Of a DNA stretch of 64,000 bases, positions 44,471 to 52,883 are shown piece after piece. Made by a program: the position numbers and the translations under genes. The notes beneath the pieces are model-generated. The model saw only the letters and a program-made list of their open reading frames with translations, was not told the DNA's origin and made no database searches. The first letter of the stretch is position 1. Every line of letters begins with the position of its first letter. The stretch comes from Corynebacterium zhongnanshanii (GTDB taxonomy: Bacteria; Actinomycetota; Actinomycetes; Mycobacteriales; Mycobacteriaceae): NCBI RefSeq assembly GCF_014490575.1, contig NZ_CP061033.1, positions 248,001 through 312,000 of the forward strand, given 5' to 3'.

Positions 44471-45649
44471 ATGCCCATCACAACGTATATCTGGGGAGAC
44501 AGCGGATCCGGCCTGTCCGAACGCGCCTGGGACATCGCCGAGCGCACCGGCGCGGCGTGGGTGGGCAACAATGCCCAGTCCCACATCAGCATGATGCGCT
44601 CCACCGTCCGCGACGAGTTGGCAGTGGCGATGGAGCAGCGCGGCGTACCAGTGCCAACGATGGAAGCGGCCGTGGATGCAGCGCTCGTGCAGTGGGGCTT
44701 GACCGAGCAGGCCGACCAAGACCCCATGTCCCTGTCCACCGGCCAGACCCGGCGCGTCGCCATCGCCCAGGCACTGCTGGCCGGTCCCACCGCGCTGGTC
44801 CTGGACTGCTCCTGCGACGGCCTGGACACGGACGCGGTCACCCTGCTGCGCGATGTGCTGATGGACTTCCCCGGCGAGGTCACTGTGGTGGACCGCGTGC
44901 GCAACGCCCTGGCGGACAGTGCCCAGCACGTCGAGCACATCACCGGCGCTCACGAACCGCCGCCCCGGATCGACGAACTCGTTACGCGGTCTCGCCGTGC
45001 CCCAAAAAATCCGACGCCCAGCCTCGCCACCCCACAGGCTGCCTTTACCGCCACGGAGCTCGTGATTGAGAGAGGCCACAGCACCATCGGACCGGTGAGT
45101 GTTACTGCCCCCGCCGGAGCCATCACCCATGTGGCAGGCCCCAACGGCTGCGGAAAAACCACCCTCTTCCTGGCAGGGCTGGGTCTCGTGCCGAAAAAAC
45201 AGCTCGTGCACGGAACCCTCGAGTGCGCCGGACGCTTCGGCTGGTGCCCCACAGATATGGACTCCGCCGTCACACGCAAGAGCGTGCGCGAAGAACTAGA
45301 GCTGGGAAGCAGCGCGGAGCTCGCCCGCGCAGCCATGGACTTCGCCCAGCTCAACGACGTTGCCGACCAGCACCCCCTGGATCTGCCCTCAGCACGGCGC
45401 CGGATCGTCCTCGTGGCGGCGGCGATGGTGCGCGCGCCGGGCGTCGTATTTCTCGATGAACCCACGGTGGGCCTGGACGCACCGGGCGCGGCCGCATTGG
45501 CCGACCTTATGAGGCGGTACGTGGCAGGCGAGTACCACGCGAGCATCGGGCGCGACGGGGAGACGCCCGCGATCGTGTGGAGCTGCCACGACCCCCACTA
45601 CGCCGCCGCAGTGAGCGACTACAGCGTGCAGATCGCGTTGACGCGCTAG
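44471..45649 (+). CDS. Fused double ATP-binding protein of the ECF transporter
   Basis: A 392-residue fusion of two ABC ATPase domains. Domain 1 (1-165) has a broken Walker A (GDSGSGLSE, Leu for Lys) and a Walker B without the catalytic Glu (ALVLDCSCDGLD), but an intact signature (LSTGQTRRVAIAQAL). Domain 2 (~195-392) has an intact Walker A (GPNGCGKTT), Walker B (VVFLDEPTVGLD) and switch His (SCHD), but a lost signature (LPSARRRIV). The defects complement each other: the domain 2 nucleotide site plus the domain 1 signature form one complete ATP site, and the other cannot hydrolyse. Predicted to energise the S and T proteins. Confidence 0.82.
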   Translation: MPITTYIWGDSGSGLSERAWDIAERTGAAWVGNNAQSHISMMRSTVRDELAVAMEQRGVPVPTMEAAVDAALVQWGLTEQADQDPMSLSTGQTRRVAIAQALLAGPTALVLDCSCDGLDTDAVTLLRDVLMDFPGEVTVVDRVRNALADSAQHVEHITGAHEPPPRIDELVTRSRRAPKNPTPSLATPQAAFTATELVIERGHSTIGPVSVTAPAGAITHVAGPNGCGKTTLFLAGLGLVPKKQLVHGTLECAGRFGWCPTDMDSAVTRKSVREELELGSSAELARAAMDFAQLNDVADQHPLDLPSARRRIVLVAAAMVRAPGVVFLDEPTVGLDAPGAAALADLMRRYVAGEYHASIGRDGETPAIVWSCHDPHYAAAVSDYSVQIALTR

Positions 45650-45670
45650 CGTGCAAATCGCGCCGCAGCG

Positions 45671-46093
45671 CTAGCCCGTGATCTCCACCTGGTCGCCCTT
45701 CACCGCGACCGACTTCGCACCGGACATGCCCACGCGGGACGGGCCGGAGAGAACCTCGCCGGTGGTGATGTCGAACTCAGAGCCATGCTTCGCGCAGATC
45801 GCGACCTTCTTGCCCTCGAACTCGCCCAACTTATTGATATCGCCCTGGGCATGAGGGCACACGCGCGAAAACGCCACGAACTGGCCCTCCGTGGGCTGGG
45901 AGACAATCCACCGATCCATGATGTACGCGCCACCGACCGGAATCTCCGCGGCAGCAACCTGGGCAACCTCATCAGAGGATCCACACGCGGCAAGAAGCGC
46001 CCCGGCAGCCGTAGTCGCAGTGACAACAGCCGCGCCCTTCAGGAAAGAACGGCGCGAACACGAAAACTGAGCATCCTGAGCAGCAGAAGACAT
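45671..46093 (-). CDS. Tat-exported Rieske [2Fe-2S] lipoprotein
   Basis: A 140-residue protein with a twin-arginine signal (SRRSFLKGAAVV) and a lipobox (ALLAAC), so a folded cluster protein anchored outside the membrane. The Rieske ligands are CPHAQ and CAKHGSEFD (C-x-H ... C-x2-H). The short form lacks the cytochrome bc1 membrane helix and is typical of stand-alone electron-transfer Rieske proteins in corynebacteria. Convergent with the ECF ATPase gene. Redox partner unknown. Confidence 0.88.
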   Translation of the reverse strand: MSSAAQDAQFSCSRRSFLKGAAVVTATTAAGALLAACGSSDEVAQVAAAEIPVGGAYIMDRWIVSQPTEGQFVAFSRVCPHAQGDINKLGEFEGKKVAICAKHGSEFDITTGEVLSGPSRVGMSGAKSVAVKGDQVEITG

Positions 46094-46231
46094 GACCCCA
46101 CACTAAGCCCATGACAAGGGAAAATAAAGGAAGGTAAGCCACAGTTACCCAGCGGGCGCTGCGTACATATAGCTGCGCCGCCGAGCGTAGCCTTGTGCAA
46201 AACAGCTCTTAAGTTTCTAGGATGGACAGTT

Positions 46232-47479
46232 ATGGATACACCGAGTGCGCTAGGCACCCCACGGACCAACAACGCCACCACCGTACTTCTCCTCGGCGGA
46301 GGCGACATGGCGCGCGAAGTCACCTACGCGCTGCAGAGACTGGCCGTGGAAGTGCACGCCGCAGGACGCGAGGAAAGCGAACCCGCGTTGCGCGTCGCCG
46401 ATAGCGCTTACATCGTTGACCTTCACGACGATGACGCCGTGCTCGACCTCATCCGGCACGTCAACCCCGACCTCGTGGTGCCCACCCTAGAACTCAAGTG
46501 CGACACCGCGCTGTTTACCGTCGAAGAAGAAAAAATCGCCAAGGTGGTACCGAACGCCCAGGCCGTGAAACTCGGAGCCCGGCGCGACGGATACCGCACC
46601 ATGGCCCACAAAGAACTGGGACTGCCCAACGGTACCTACGCGCTAGCCAGCTCCGAAGAGGACCTGCAGGCCGTCGCCGACCTTATCGGCTTTCCCTGCG
46701 TAGTGAAACCCATCCTCACCAACAACAACTCCGGCCACGGACAAACCACCTGCGACAGTCCCGACGACCTCGCCGCAGCCTGGGACTCCGCCATCAGCGT
46801 CATGAAGGGAAACGCCCACGAAGTGATGGTGGAGCAATACATACCCTTCGACTACGAAATCACCATCCTCGCAGCCCGCAGCGTGGACCCCGTCACCGGA
46901 AACCTCGCCACATGGTTCTGCGAACCCATCGCACACCGGCAAGAAAACGGCTGGCTCATCGAATCCTGGCAGCCCGTGAACATGCCCTCCGAAGCGCTGG
47001 ACAACGCCCGCTCCGTCGCCGCACGCATCGCCAACAAAATCGGCGGTCGGGGACTGTTCGCCGTCGAACTCTTCGTGAAAGGCACCGACGTGTACTTCTC
47101 CGCCGTCACGCCGCGGCCGCACGACTCCGGCTTCGTGACCCTGCGCTCCCAACGCTTCTCCCAATTCGACCTCTATGCCAGGGCAATCCTCGGGCTGCCC
47201 CTGGACACCACGCTCATCTCCCCGGCGGCGTGCAGCATCCTGTACGGCGTGGAACCAGAAAGCGAGAACTACAGCCTCAGCTACGACGGAGTGCCAGGGG
47301 CGCTGTCCATCCCCGAAGCTGATCTTCAGATTTTTGGCTATGCGAAGACGAAAGTTGGGCGTCGGATGGGAATGGGATTGGCGACCGCTGACACGGCCGA
47401 AGAGGCGCGGGTACGGGCACGATCCATCGTGGAAGCAATCAGCATTACGCAGACGACCGACGGGGCGAGCGAGGAGTAA
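46232..47479 (+). CDS. purT: Formate-dependent GAR transformylase
   Basis: A 415-residue ATP-grasp enzyme that formylates glycinamide ribonucleotide with free formate, an alternative to PurN in purine synthesis. Motifs are VLLLGGGDMAREVTYALQRL, VADSAYIVDLHDDDAV, FPCVVKPILTNNNSGHGQ, EVMVEQYIPFDYEITILAAR, GRGLFAVELFVKG and TPRPHDSGFVTLRSQ. ATG 46232 has GGATGG upstream. It is slightly longer than the usual ~395 residues because of N- and C-terminal extensions. The C-terminal part carries one copy of the dispersed 13-base word (47354-47367). Confidence 0.93.
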   Translation: MDTPSALGTPRTNNATTVLLLGGGDMAREVTYALQRLAVEVHAAGREESEPALRVADSAYIVDLHDDDAVLDLIRHVNPDLVVPTLELKCDTALFTVEEEKIAKVVPNAQAVKLGARRDGYRTMAHKELGLPNGTYALASSEEDLQAVADLIGFPCVVKPILTNNNSGHGQTTCDSPDDLAAAWDSAISVMKGNAHEVMVEQYIPFDYEITILAARSVDPVTGNLATWFCEPIAHRQENGWLIESWQPVNMPSEALDNARSVAARIANKIGGRGLFAVELFVKGTDVYFSAVTPRPHDSGFVTLRSQRFSQFDLYARAILGLPLDTTLISPAACSILYGVEPESENYSLSYDGVPGALSIPEADLQIFGYAKTKVGRRMGMGLATADTAEEARVRARSIVEAISITQTTDGASEE

Positions 47480-47590
47480 CGACGGGTTCGGGCACGGGGC
47501 GAGTGAGGGGTAACGGCGGGCGTCGTGGATTGAAATACGGGTTGAGAACGGGTTTAGAATTTGGCCCCAGCCGGTACTAATGTGGAGGCC

Positions 47591-48529
47591 ATGGGCCACA
47601 CTGCAACTGATCTGAACGAATCCCGAATTCTGCTGTACTACTGCTTCACACCGATCGACGACCCGACCGCAGTGATGCTGTGGCAGCGCGCCCTGTGCGA
47701 ACAGCTTGAACTGAAGGGGCGCATCATCGTCTCCAAGCACGGCATCAACGGCACCGTGGGCGGCACCCTGGCCAGCTGCAAGCAGTACGTGCGCCGCACC
47801 CGCGAGTTTCCCGGTTTCAAGGACATGGAGTTTAAGTGGTCCCAGGGCGGGGCGGAGGACTTCCCGCGTCTGTCCGTGAAGGCACGCGAGGAGATCGTGT
47901 CCTTTGGTGCGCCCGACGAGCTGAAGGTCGGCCCGGAGGGCGTGATCGGCGGCGGCGTGCACCTCAAGCCCGAAGAGGTGAACAAGCTTGTGGAAGAACG
48001 CGGCGATGACGTGGTGTTTTTCGATGGGCGTAACGCCATGGAAGCGGAGATCGGCCGCTTCAAAAACGCCATCGTCCCCGACGTTCAGACCACGCATGAC
48101 TTCATCGCCGAGCTGGAAAGCGGCAAGTACGACCACCTGAAGGACAAGCCCATCGTGTCCTACTGTACTGGCGGAATCCGCTGCGAAGTGCTGAGCGCGC
48201 TCATGAAGAATCGCGGCTTTGATGAGGTGTATCAGATCGACGGCGGCATCGTGCGCTACGGCGAAAAGTACGGCGACAAGGGCCTGTGGGAAGGCTCCCT
48301 GTACGTCTTCGATCGGCGCATGCACATGGAGTTTTCCGAGGATGCCCGCGTGCTGGGGACCTGCCGCGAATGCGGGACCGGGACCAACGACTTCCACAAT
48401 TGCGTGAACGAAGAATGCCGCAAGCAGACCTTGCTGTGCGAGGACTGCGCCGCGAACCCTGCGACGAGGCACTGCGGCAGTGAGGAATGCGCCGCCATTG
48501 GGGAACGTGCGGTGGCTGCGGCGCAGTGA
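47591..48529 (+). CDS. trhO: tRNA uridine(34) hydroxylase, rhodanese type
   Basis: A 312-residue TrhO/YceA protein that hydroxylates uridine 34 of tRNA to 5-hydroxyuridine. Features are the N-terminal LLYYCFTPI ferredoxin-like domain, [34 protein letters not shown], and the rhodanese loop with catalytic Cys192 in [14 protein letters not shown] cysteine-rich C-terminal zinc region ([14 protein letters not shown] and LLCEDCA) follows. ATG 47591 follows GTGGAGG. Monocistronic. Confidence 0.93.
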   Translation: MGHTATDLNESRILLYYCFTPIDDPTAVMLWQRALCEQLELKGRIIVSKHGINGTVGGTLASCKQYVRRTREFPGFKDMEFKWSQGGAEDFPRLSVKAREEIVSFGAPDELKVGPEGVIGGGVHLKPEEVNKLVEERGDDVVFFDGRNAMEAEIGRFKNAIVPDVQTTHDFIAELESGKYDHLKDKPIVSYCTGGIRCEVLSALMKNRGFDEVYQIDGGIVRYGEKYGDKGLWEGSLYVFDRRMHMEFSEDARVLGTCRECGTGTNDFHNCVNEECRKQTLLCEDCAANPATRHCGSEECAAIGERAVAAAQ

Positions 48530-48738
48530 TCCTGTTCTGATTTTTCATATTCGACGCCCAGCGTCGTATTCGAACGCCCTATCTTATTTTCTATCGCTGA
48601 CCTGCGGTGGAGGTGGATGGGGTGTTCTTTTTTGTGGTTGGGGGTTGTGGGATTGGAGTGTGTGTTCTATTATGGGGGAAAGGAAAGGATTGGGGATCCA
48701 ACGCTGGTGCGTCGGCACCATGAAGGGGGTGAAGAGAC

Positions 48739-50364
48739 ATGACATCGGGTATAGGCGACGGGGGCACGCTGTTGATGCAGCGGATCCGGCTACCGCAGAT
48801 CATTGGCGAGCTCGAAGCATTAGCCAACGAGCTTGCAGAGTGCCAGGCTGACGCGTGGGATCGCGAGGATGCAGCTCAACTGTATGCGGACTTGGAACGC
48901 TGCAGGAAGAAGATGGGGCTGGCCGATGTGGCATTTATCAATGGAAATGAGGCGAACCTGCCGGATACGAGGACGAAGCGCCGGAACGCGATGGTGAAGG
49001 ACTTCGGGCTCAATAGCGCAGAAGCGATGCAGCGTGTCGTTGCGGCAGAACGCTTGGACAACAGGCCGATCAGCCCGGATAGTGACGAGCCGCGCCGCAA
49101 GTTCATGCCAGCGCTGCGTGAAGCAGTGCGAGACGGGGCGGCCCATTGCGGAGCTGTGGCGGATGTGGGCATTGCCATCGAAAAGTCGCCACGGGCAGTG
49201 CATGATCTGCTCACGAAGATTTCCGATGAGCCGATTGCGCAGGCCATCCGTTCCTCCGGGCCAGCGGTCACGAAGGGGATTGCCACCCGCCTGAAGCAGC
49301 TGCTGCACGCACACGGCATGGAGGCGGATTACAACGAGAAGGACACGCAGCGTAAGCGAGGGCTCACGCTGAGCGACGCCGGCGCAGACGGCCTGTCGAC
49401 CCTCAAGGGGACTATCACCCCGCGGTGTGCCGCGGTACTGCGAAAGCTGTGGGCAGATTACGCGAAAGCGGGAGACCTGTGCGATGCGCAAGGCCCTGAC
49501 GGGGCGGAATTGACCTCCGATCAGCGAGCCAAGCAGGATCGCAGGAACCCTAGCCAACGCAGGCACGATGCTTTAGAAGCCGCGCTGTTTGGCGGGTTCT
49601 CCCGTGAAGAGCAGGACGCGTTTTTGAAGGAATTGCAGCTCAGTGGATTGCTGTCCGACGGTGAACTGTCCGGAGGACAGGGGTCTGGTGATCAGCTGTC
49701 TGGTGGCGAGTTGCCTAGTGGTGAACAGAGCGGTGCGGGTAAGCCCGAAGAAGGCGAAGAGGCTCCGTCGCCGGAACTGAAGCCGCGGCGTATGAATCCC
49801 GCCCGAGGGGCCACCACGATCGTGGCAACCATGACCTTGGATCAGCTCCTCAGCCGGACCGGCATGGGGATGACGGACACTGGAACACTCATGCCCGTGA
49901 ATCAGCTGATTGAGGCCGCCCTAGCGCAGGATGTGTACCTGCAGGTCCTGGATCTCAACGCCAGAACCTTGTGGCTGGGGCGGAGCAGCAGGCTAGGAAG
50001 CCTCGACCAGTACCTAGCCCTCTTCGGAGAGGAGGGTGGATCGACCGCGCCGGGGTCGGATACCCCAGCAGCCTGGTGCCACATTCACCACATACAAGGA
50101 TGGGAATACGGAGGAACCACCGACATCGACAACCTCACCCTTGTCGATCCCCGGAATCATGCGCGCGTGGATGATGCACGGCGCAACCCCGGACGCTGGT
50201 GGACCTATGTGGGGGATGCGACTGGGCCAGACAAAGTGGTGTGGATTCCTCCACAGAGTGAAGATCCAGAACGAAGCCCAGTGACCAACGATAACCCCAG
50301 AGTGTGGGGAAACCACGGGCCACTGCTGCGGCGAGAAGCTCGTCGAGACGAGGCTGATGCGTGA
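48739..50364 (+). CDS. DUF222/HNH endonuclease family protein
   Basis: A 541-residue protein of the actinobacterial 13E12-type family. An N-terminal DUF222 helical region (RLPQIIGELEALANELAECQ, then LRKLWADYAKAG) is followed by a Gly/Ser/Glu-rich linker with LSG-type repeats. The C-terminal HNH domain reads WCHIHHIQGWEYGGTTDIDNLTLVDPRNHARV. These proteins are common, often multicopy and variable between strains, and their role is unresolved. The local composition is less GC-rich than its neighbours. A run of 10-bp repeats begins at its stop codon. Confidence 0.88.
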   Translation: MTSGIGDGGTLLMQRIRLPQIIGELEALANELAECQADAWDREDAAQLYADLERCRKKMGLADVAFINGNEANLPDTRTKRRNAMVKDFGLNSAEAMQRVVAAERLDNRPISPDSDEPRRKFMPALREAVRDGAAHCGAVADVGIAIEKSPRAVHDLLTKISDEPIAQAIRSSGPAVTKGIATRLKQLLHAHGMEADYNEKDTQRKRGLTLSDAGADGLSTLKGTITPRCAAVLRKLWADYAKAGDLCDAQGPDGAELTSDQRAKQDRRNPSQRRHDALEAALFGGFSREEQDAFLKELQLSGLLSDGELSGGQGSGDQLSGGELPSGEQSGAGKPEEGEEAPSPELKPRRMNPARGATTIVATMTLDQLLSRTGMGMTDTGTLMPVNQLIEAALAQDVYLQVLDLNARTLWLGRSSRLGSLDQYLALFGEEGGSTAPGSDTPAAWCHIHHIQGWEYGGTTDIDNLTLVDPRNHARVDDARRNPGRWWTYVGDATGPDKVVWIPPQSEDPERSPVTNDNPRVWGNHGPLLRREARRDEADA

Positions 50365-50400
50365 AAGGGGGTGAAAGTGTGTGAAGATGTGTGAAGGTGT
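50361..50400 (+). repeat. Four 10-bp tandem repeats at the stop of the HNH gene
   Basis: Units gtgaaagggg, gtgaaagtgt, gtgaagatgt and gtgaaggtgt are exactly in register. The first includes the TGA stop (50362-50364). The remaining gap to 50491 is otherwise A/G-rich and holds no gene. Confidence 0.75.
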
Positions 50401-50491
50401 GTAGGAAAGGGGGGGGTAGGGAGGTAGGCCATATGCTGGGGAAATAGAAGATTTCTTATTTCTGCGCACAAACGACAGTAGGAGTACTAAT

Positions 50492-51091
50492 GTGTGGTGC
50501 ATGATCGCACCGACGAACGAACAAGCACAGGATGTACAGGGCATGCAGGACGCACAGGATGTACAGGACGCACCGAAGGTCCACTACACAGGTCGCGCGC
50601 TTTTGAGCATGCCGGCTCAACAAGTATTTGCGCTGTTGAAACTTCGCGTAGAAGTTTTTGTGAACGAGCAACGGGCACCATTCGCTGAGATTGATGACAC
50701 CGATGCTTACCCCGGAACACACCACATCATGGCTTACGTGCACCCAGGCAGCGGGCATGATTGTCCCTTTGGGGTAGCGGATCCCGGTTCGCCGCTAAGG
50801 CTTGTGGGAACCGCGCGCGTCTTCGGGCCACCCGAAGAGCAGCACATTGGGCGCATGTGTGTGGCTGAGGATATGCGAGGCTATGGCATTGCACATGGGC
50901 TCCTCAAGGAGGCTCTGGAAGTGTGCACGGCTCGCGCTGCCGCTTTGGACCCGAACACGCACAATGCGGTGGTGAAGATAGAAGCGCAGATCCGCTTGCA
51001 GGGTTTCTACGAATCCTATGGATTCGAGCCCGTGGGTGAGGTCTTCGAGGAAGAAGGCATTAAGCATATCGAGATGCACAAGAAGCTCTAG
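50492..51091 (+). CDS. GNAT N-acetyltransferase, ElaA family
   Basis: A 199-residue acetyltransferase of the ElaA branch. Visible features are LLSMPAQQVFALLKLRVEVFVNEQRAPFAEIDDTD (strand 1 and the conserved FVxEQ), then VGTARVFGPPEEQHIGRMCVAEDMRGYGIAHGLLKEAL (acetyl-CoA loop) and LQGFYESYGFEPVGEVFEEEGIKHIEM. The GTG at 50492 is chosen because AGGAG lies seven bases upstream; an ATG at 50501 is possible. The N-terminal ~28 residues are a Gln/Asp/Ala repeat (QDVQGMQDAQDVQDAP) not part of the fold. Confidence 0.88.
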   Translation: MWCMIAPTNEQAQDVQGMQDAQDVQDAPKVHYTGRALLSMPAQQVFALLKLRVEVFVNEQRAPFAEIDDTDAYPGTHHIMAYVHPGSGHDCPFGVADPGSPLRLVGTARVFGPPEEQHIGRMCVAEDMRGYGIAHGLLKEALEVCTARAAALDPNTHNAVVKIEAQIRLQGFYESYGFEPVGEVFEEEGIKHIEMHKKL

Positions 51092-51176
51092 AGCTCGAGG
51101 CTGAGAGTGCCTGCCGCTTACCGAGGCGCCAACCCGAGTAACAACTACTATCAACCCAGCACAACAACCATAAGCA

Positions 51177-51215
51177 AAACCCTAGCCCTGAGAATTTCTC
51201 TCACGGCTAGGGTTT
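51177..51215. terminator. Bidirectional terminator between the acetyltransferase and fpr2 genes
   Basis: AAACCCTAGCC pairs perfectly with GGCTAGGGTTT (11 bp), with A/T on both flanks. It lies between convergent genes and can serve both. Confidence 0.85.
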
Positions 51216-51242
51216 CCTACCTAACGGGTCCTTATCGGCTGA

Positions 51243-52658
51243 CTAGGAGTTGTTCGAGTGCTTGAGCATCTCGTCCCATTCGCGAACCTTTTTGCGCTCG
51301 CGACCTTCGGCCTCGCCCAAAGCACGCTCGTGCTTGTCCAGTGCGTACCAGCCTTCCCAGGTGGTGTACTCCAGACCCTTGGATTTGAGGAACTCGTTGA
51401 CGTCTTCCTCGGCAGGGTGGGCTGGGTCGAATCCGATGCCAGCTTCGGAGTCCTCCAGGAGGTTGGCTACGGCTTCGTTGGCGTCGCCCTTGGTGTTACC
51501 GATAAGGCCGACGGGACCGCGGCGGATCCAGCCGGTGGCGTACACGCCAGGGAGACGCTCGCGGAGCTCGGCTTCTGGGTCGGCGGAGCCAGGAACGCCC
51601 GCGATGCCGTCTGCGGTGGGGCCTTCAGTCAGGACGCGTCCGCCCACGTTGGGGAGAACGTTTTCCTTCTCGTCCCAGGGGAGGTTGGCCTGCTGGTCGG
51701 ACTTGTATCCCACGGCGCGGTACACGGCGCCGACGGGCCATTCGGTGAGCTTGCCGGTGCCGCGGACGGATCCGTTGCCGGTGAGTTCGGTGCGCTCGGT
51801 GACGAACGCGACGACCTTGCCGTTGTCGTCGGTCTTCACCTCGACGGGAGATTCGAAGAAGTGGAGGTACAGCTTGTGTGGTGCGCCCTTGGGGTCGGCG
51901 ATGGCGTACTGCTCCAGGAGGGTGCAGACCATGTCCTGGATTTTGGAGCTGCGGCGTGCTTCTTCGGAGCCGGCGTCGTATTGAATATCTTCGGGGTCGA
52001 CAACGACCTCGATGGTGTCCGAGTGGTTGAGCTCCTTGAGCTCCAGCGGGGTGAACTTGGCCTGCGCTGGTCCGCGACGGCCGAACACGTGCACTTCCTT
52101 GGCCTTGTTGTCTTTGAGGGAGTCGTAGACGTTGTCGGGGATTTCGGTGACGAGCAGTTCGTCGCCGGTCTTGGCGAGGACACGTGCGACGTCGAGGCCT
52201 ACGTTACCCACTCCCACTACGGCGACGGAGTCTGCGTCGAGGGCCCAGGACTCTTCGAAGTGTGGGTTGGCGTCGTAGAACCCAACGAATTCGCCGGCGC
52301 CGATGGTGTGTTCGCCGCCAGGGATGTCGAGGTCGCGGTCGTCGGTGGCTCCGGTGGCGTAGATGACGGAGTCGTAATAGTTCTTCAGTTCGTCCAGGGT
52401 GACGTCTTCGCCGACATTGATGTTTCCGAAGAGGCGGATCTCTGGCTTGTCGAGAACTTTGTGGAGGGACTTGATGATGCCCTTGATGCGTGGGTGGTCT
52501 GGGGCCACGCCGTAGCGGATGAGTCCGAAGGGGGCTGGCATGCGTTCGAAGATGTCGATGCTGACGTCGGTGTTGGACTTGGTCAGTGCGTCAGAGGCGT
52601 AGATACCAGCTGGTCCGGATCCGATGACGGCTACGCGCAGTGGGCGATGTTCAGGCAT
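51243..52658 (-). CDS. fpr2: Ferredoxin/flavodoxin-NADP reductase of the sulfur cluster
   Basis: A 471-residue FprA/adrenodoxin-reductase-type flavoprotein that moves electrons from NADPH to a ferredoxin. It has an FAD-binding N-terminus VAVIGSGPAGIYASDAL and the family block FERMPAPFGLIRYGVAPDHPRIKGI. The NADP site is VVGVGNVGLDVARVL, and the C-terminal part includes YATGWIRRGPVGLIGNTKGDA. It is divergent from cysI across a 225-base region with three McbR-type sites. In corynebacteria this gene belongs to the sulfite-reduction regulon and is thought to feed electrons to CysI. Confidence 0.92.
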   Translation of the reverse strand: MPEHRPLRVAVIGSGPAGIYASDALTKSNTDVSIDIFERMPAPFGLIRYGVAPDHPRIKGIIKSLHKVLDKPEIRLFGNINVGEDVTLDELKNYYDSVIYATGATDDRDLDIPGGEHTIGAGEFVGFYDANPHFEESWALDADSVAVVGVGNVGLDVARVLAKTGDELLVTEIPDNVYDSLKDNKAKEVHVFGRRGPAQAKFTPLELKELNHSDTIEVVVDPEDIQYDAGSEEARRSSKIQDMVCTLLEQYAIADPKGAPHKLYLHFFESPVEVKTDDNGKVVAFVTERTELTGNGSVRGTGKLTEWPVGAVYRAVGYKSDQQANLPWDEKENVLPNVGGRVLTEGPTADGIAGVPGSADPEAELRERLPGVYATGWIRRGPVGLIGNTKGDANEAVANLLEDSEAGIGFDPAHPAEEDVNEFLKSKGLEYTTWEGWYALDKHERALGEAEGRERKKVREWDEMLKHSNNS

Positions 52659-52686
52659 GTGTTTCGACGTTCCTTGGGTTTTGAGG

Positions 52687-52733
52687 GGGTTCTAGAGGGT
52701 TCTAGAGCGGTTCTAGAAGGGTTCTATAGGGTT
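52687..52733 (-). repeat. Tandem GGGTTCTAGA repeats in the fpr2 leader
   Basis: GGGTTCTAGA at 52687 and 52697, then GGTTCTAGA (52709), GGGTTCTATA (52719) and a partial GGGTT. The block lies 28 bases upstream of the fpr2 start and between it and the McbR-type sites, so it is probably in the 5' leader. Confidence 0.7.
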
Positions 52734-52766
52734 ATTACCGCATGGTGTGAACTACAGCGACAACTC

Positions 52767-52782
52767 TAGACAGATTGGTCTA
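52767..52782. promoter_or_regulatory. McbR-type operator 1, fpr2-cysI region
   Basis: TAGAC-AGATTG-GTCTA, a perfect match to the palindrome TAGAC-N6-GTCTA. It is nearest to fpr2. Confidence 0.8.
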
Positions 52783-52809
52783 TAAAAATCAACTGTGTTG
52801 TTGAATTTA

Positions 52810-52825
52810 TGAACAGATCGGTCTA
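52810..52825. promoter_or_regulatory. McbR-type operator 2 (one degenerate arm)
   Basis: TGAAC-AGATCG-GTCTA. The right arm is perfect and the left arm differs at two bases. The same degenerate left arm TGAAC recurs at 58348, which argues against chance. Confidence 0.65.
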
Positions 52826-52847
52826 CTGTACTTGTCATTACTATGCT

Positions 52848-52863
52848 TAGACAGCTTGGTCTA
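52848..52863. promoter_or_regulatory. McbR-type operator 3, cysI proximal
   Basis: TAGAC-AGCTTG-GTCTA, a perfect palindrome directly following a TATGCT hexamer (52842-52847) that could be the cysI -10. It is 21 bases from the cysI start. Confidence 0.8.
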
Positions 52864-52883
52864 TACGAAAAGGATGCATTGAC

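Noticed and set aside
46643-48472. A ~600-codon minus-strand open frame spanning purT and trhO
   Set aside because: It crosses two genes with clear catalytic motifs on the plus strand; composition is His/Gly/Val-rich as expected for a shadow frame.
50439-50462. AAATAGAA...TTCTTATTT hairpin as a terminator of the HNH gene
   Set aside because: The stem needs a bulge, is A/T-rich and has no T-run; it may instead be part of the promoter of the acetyltransferase gene.
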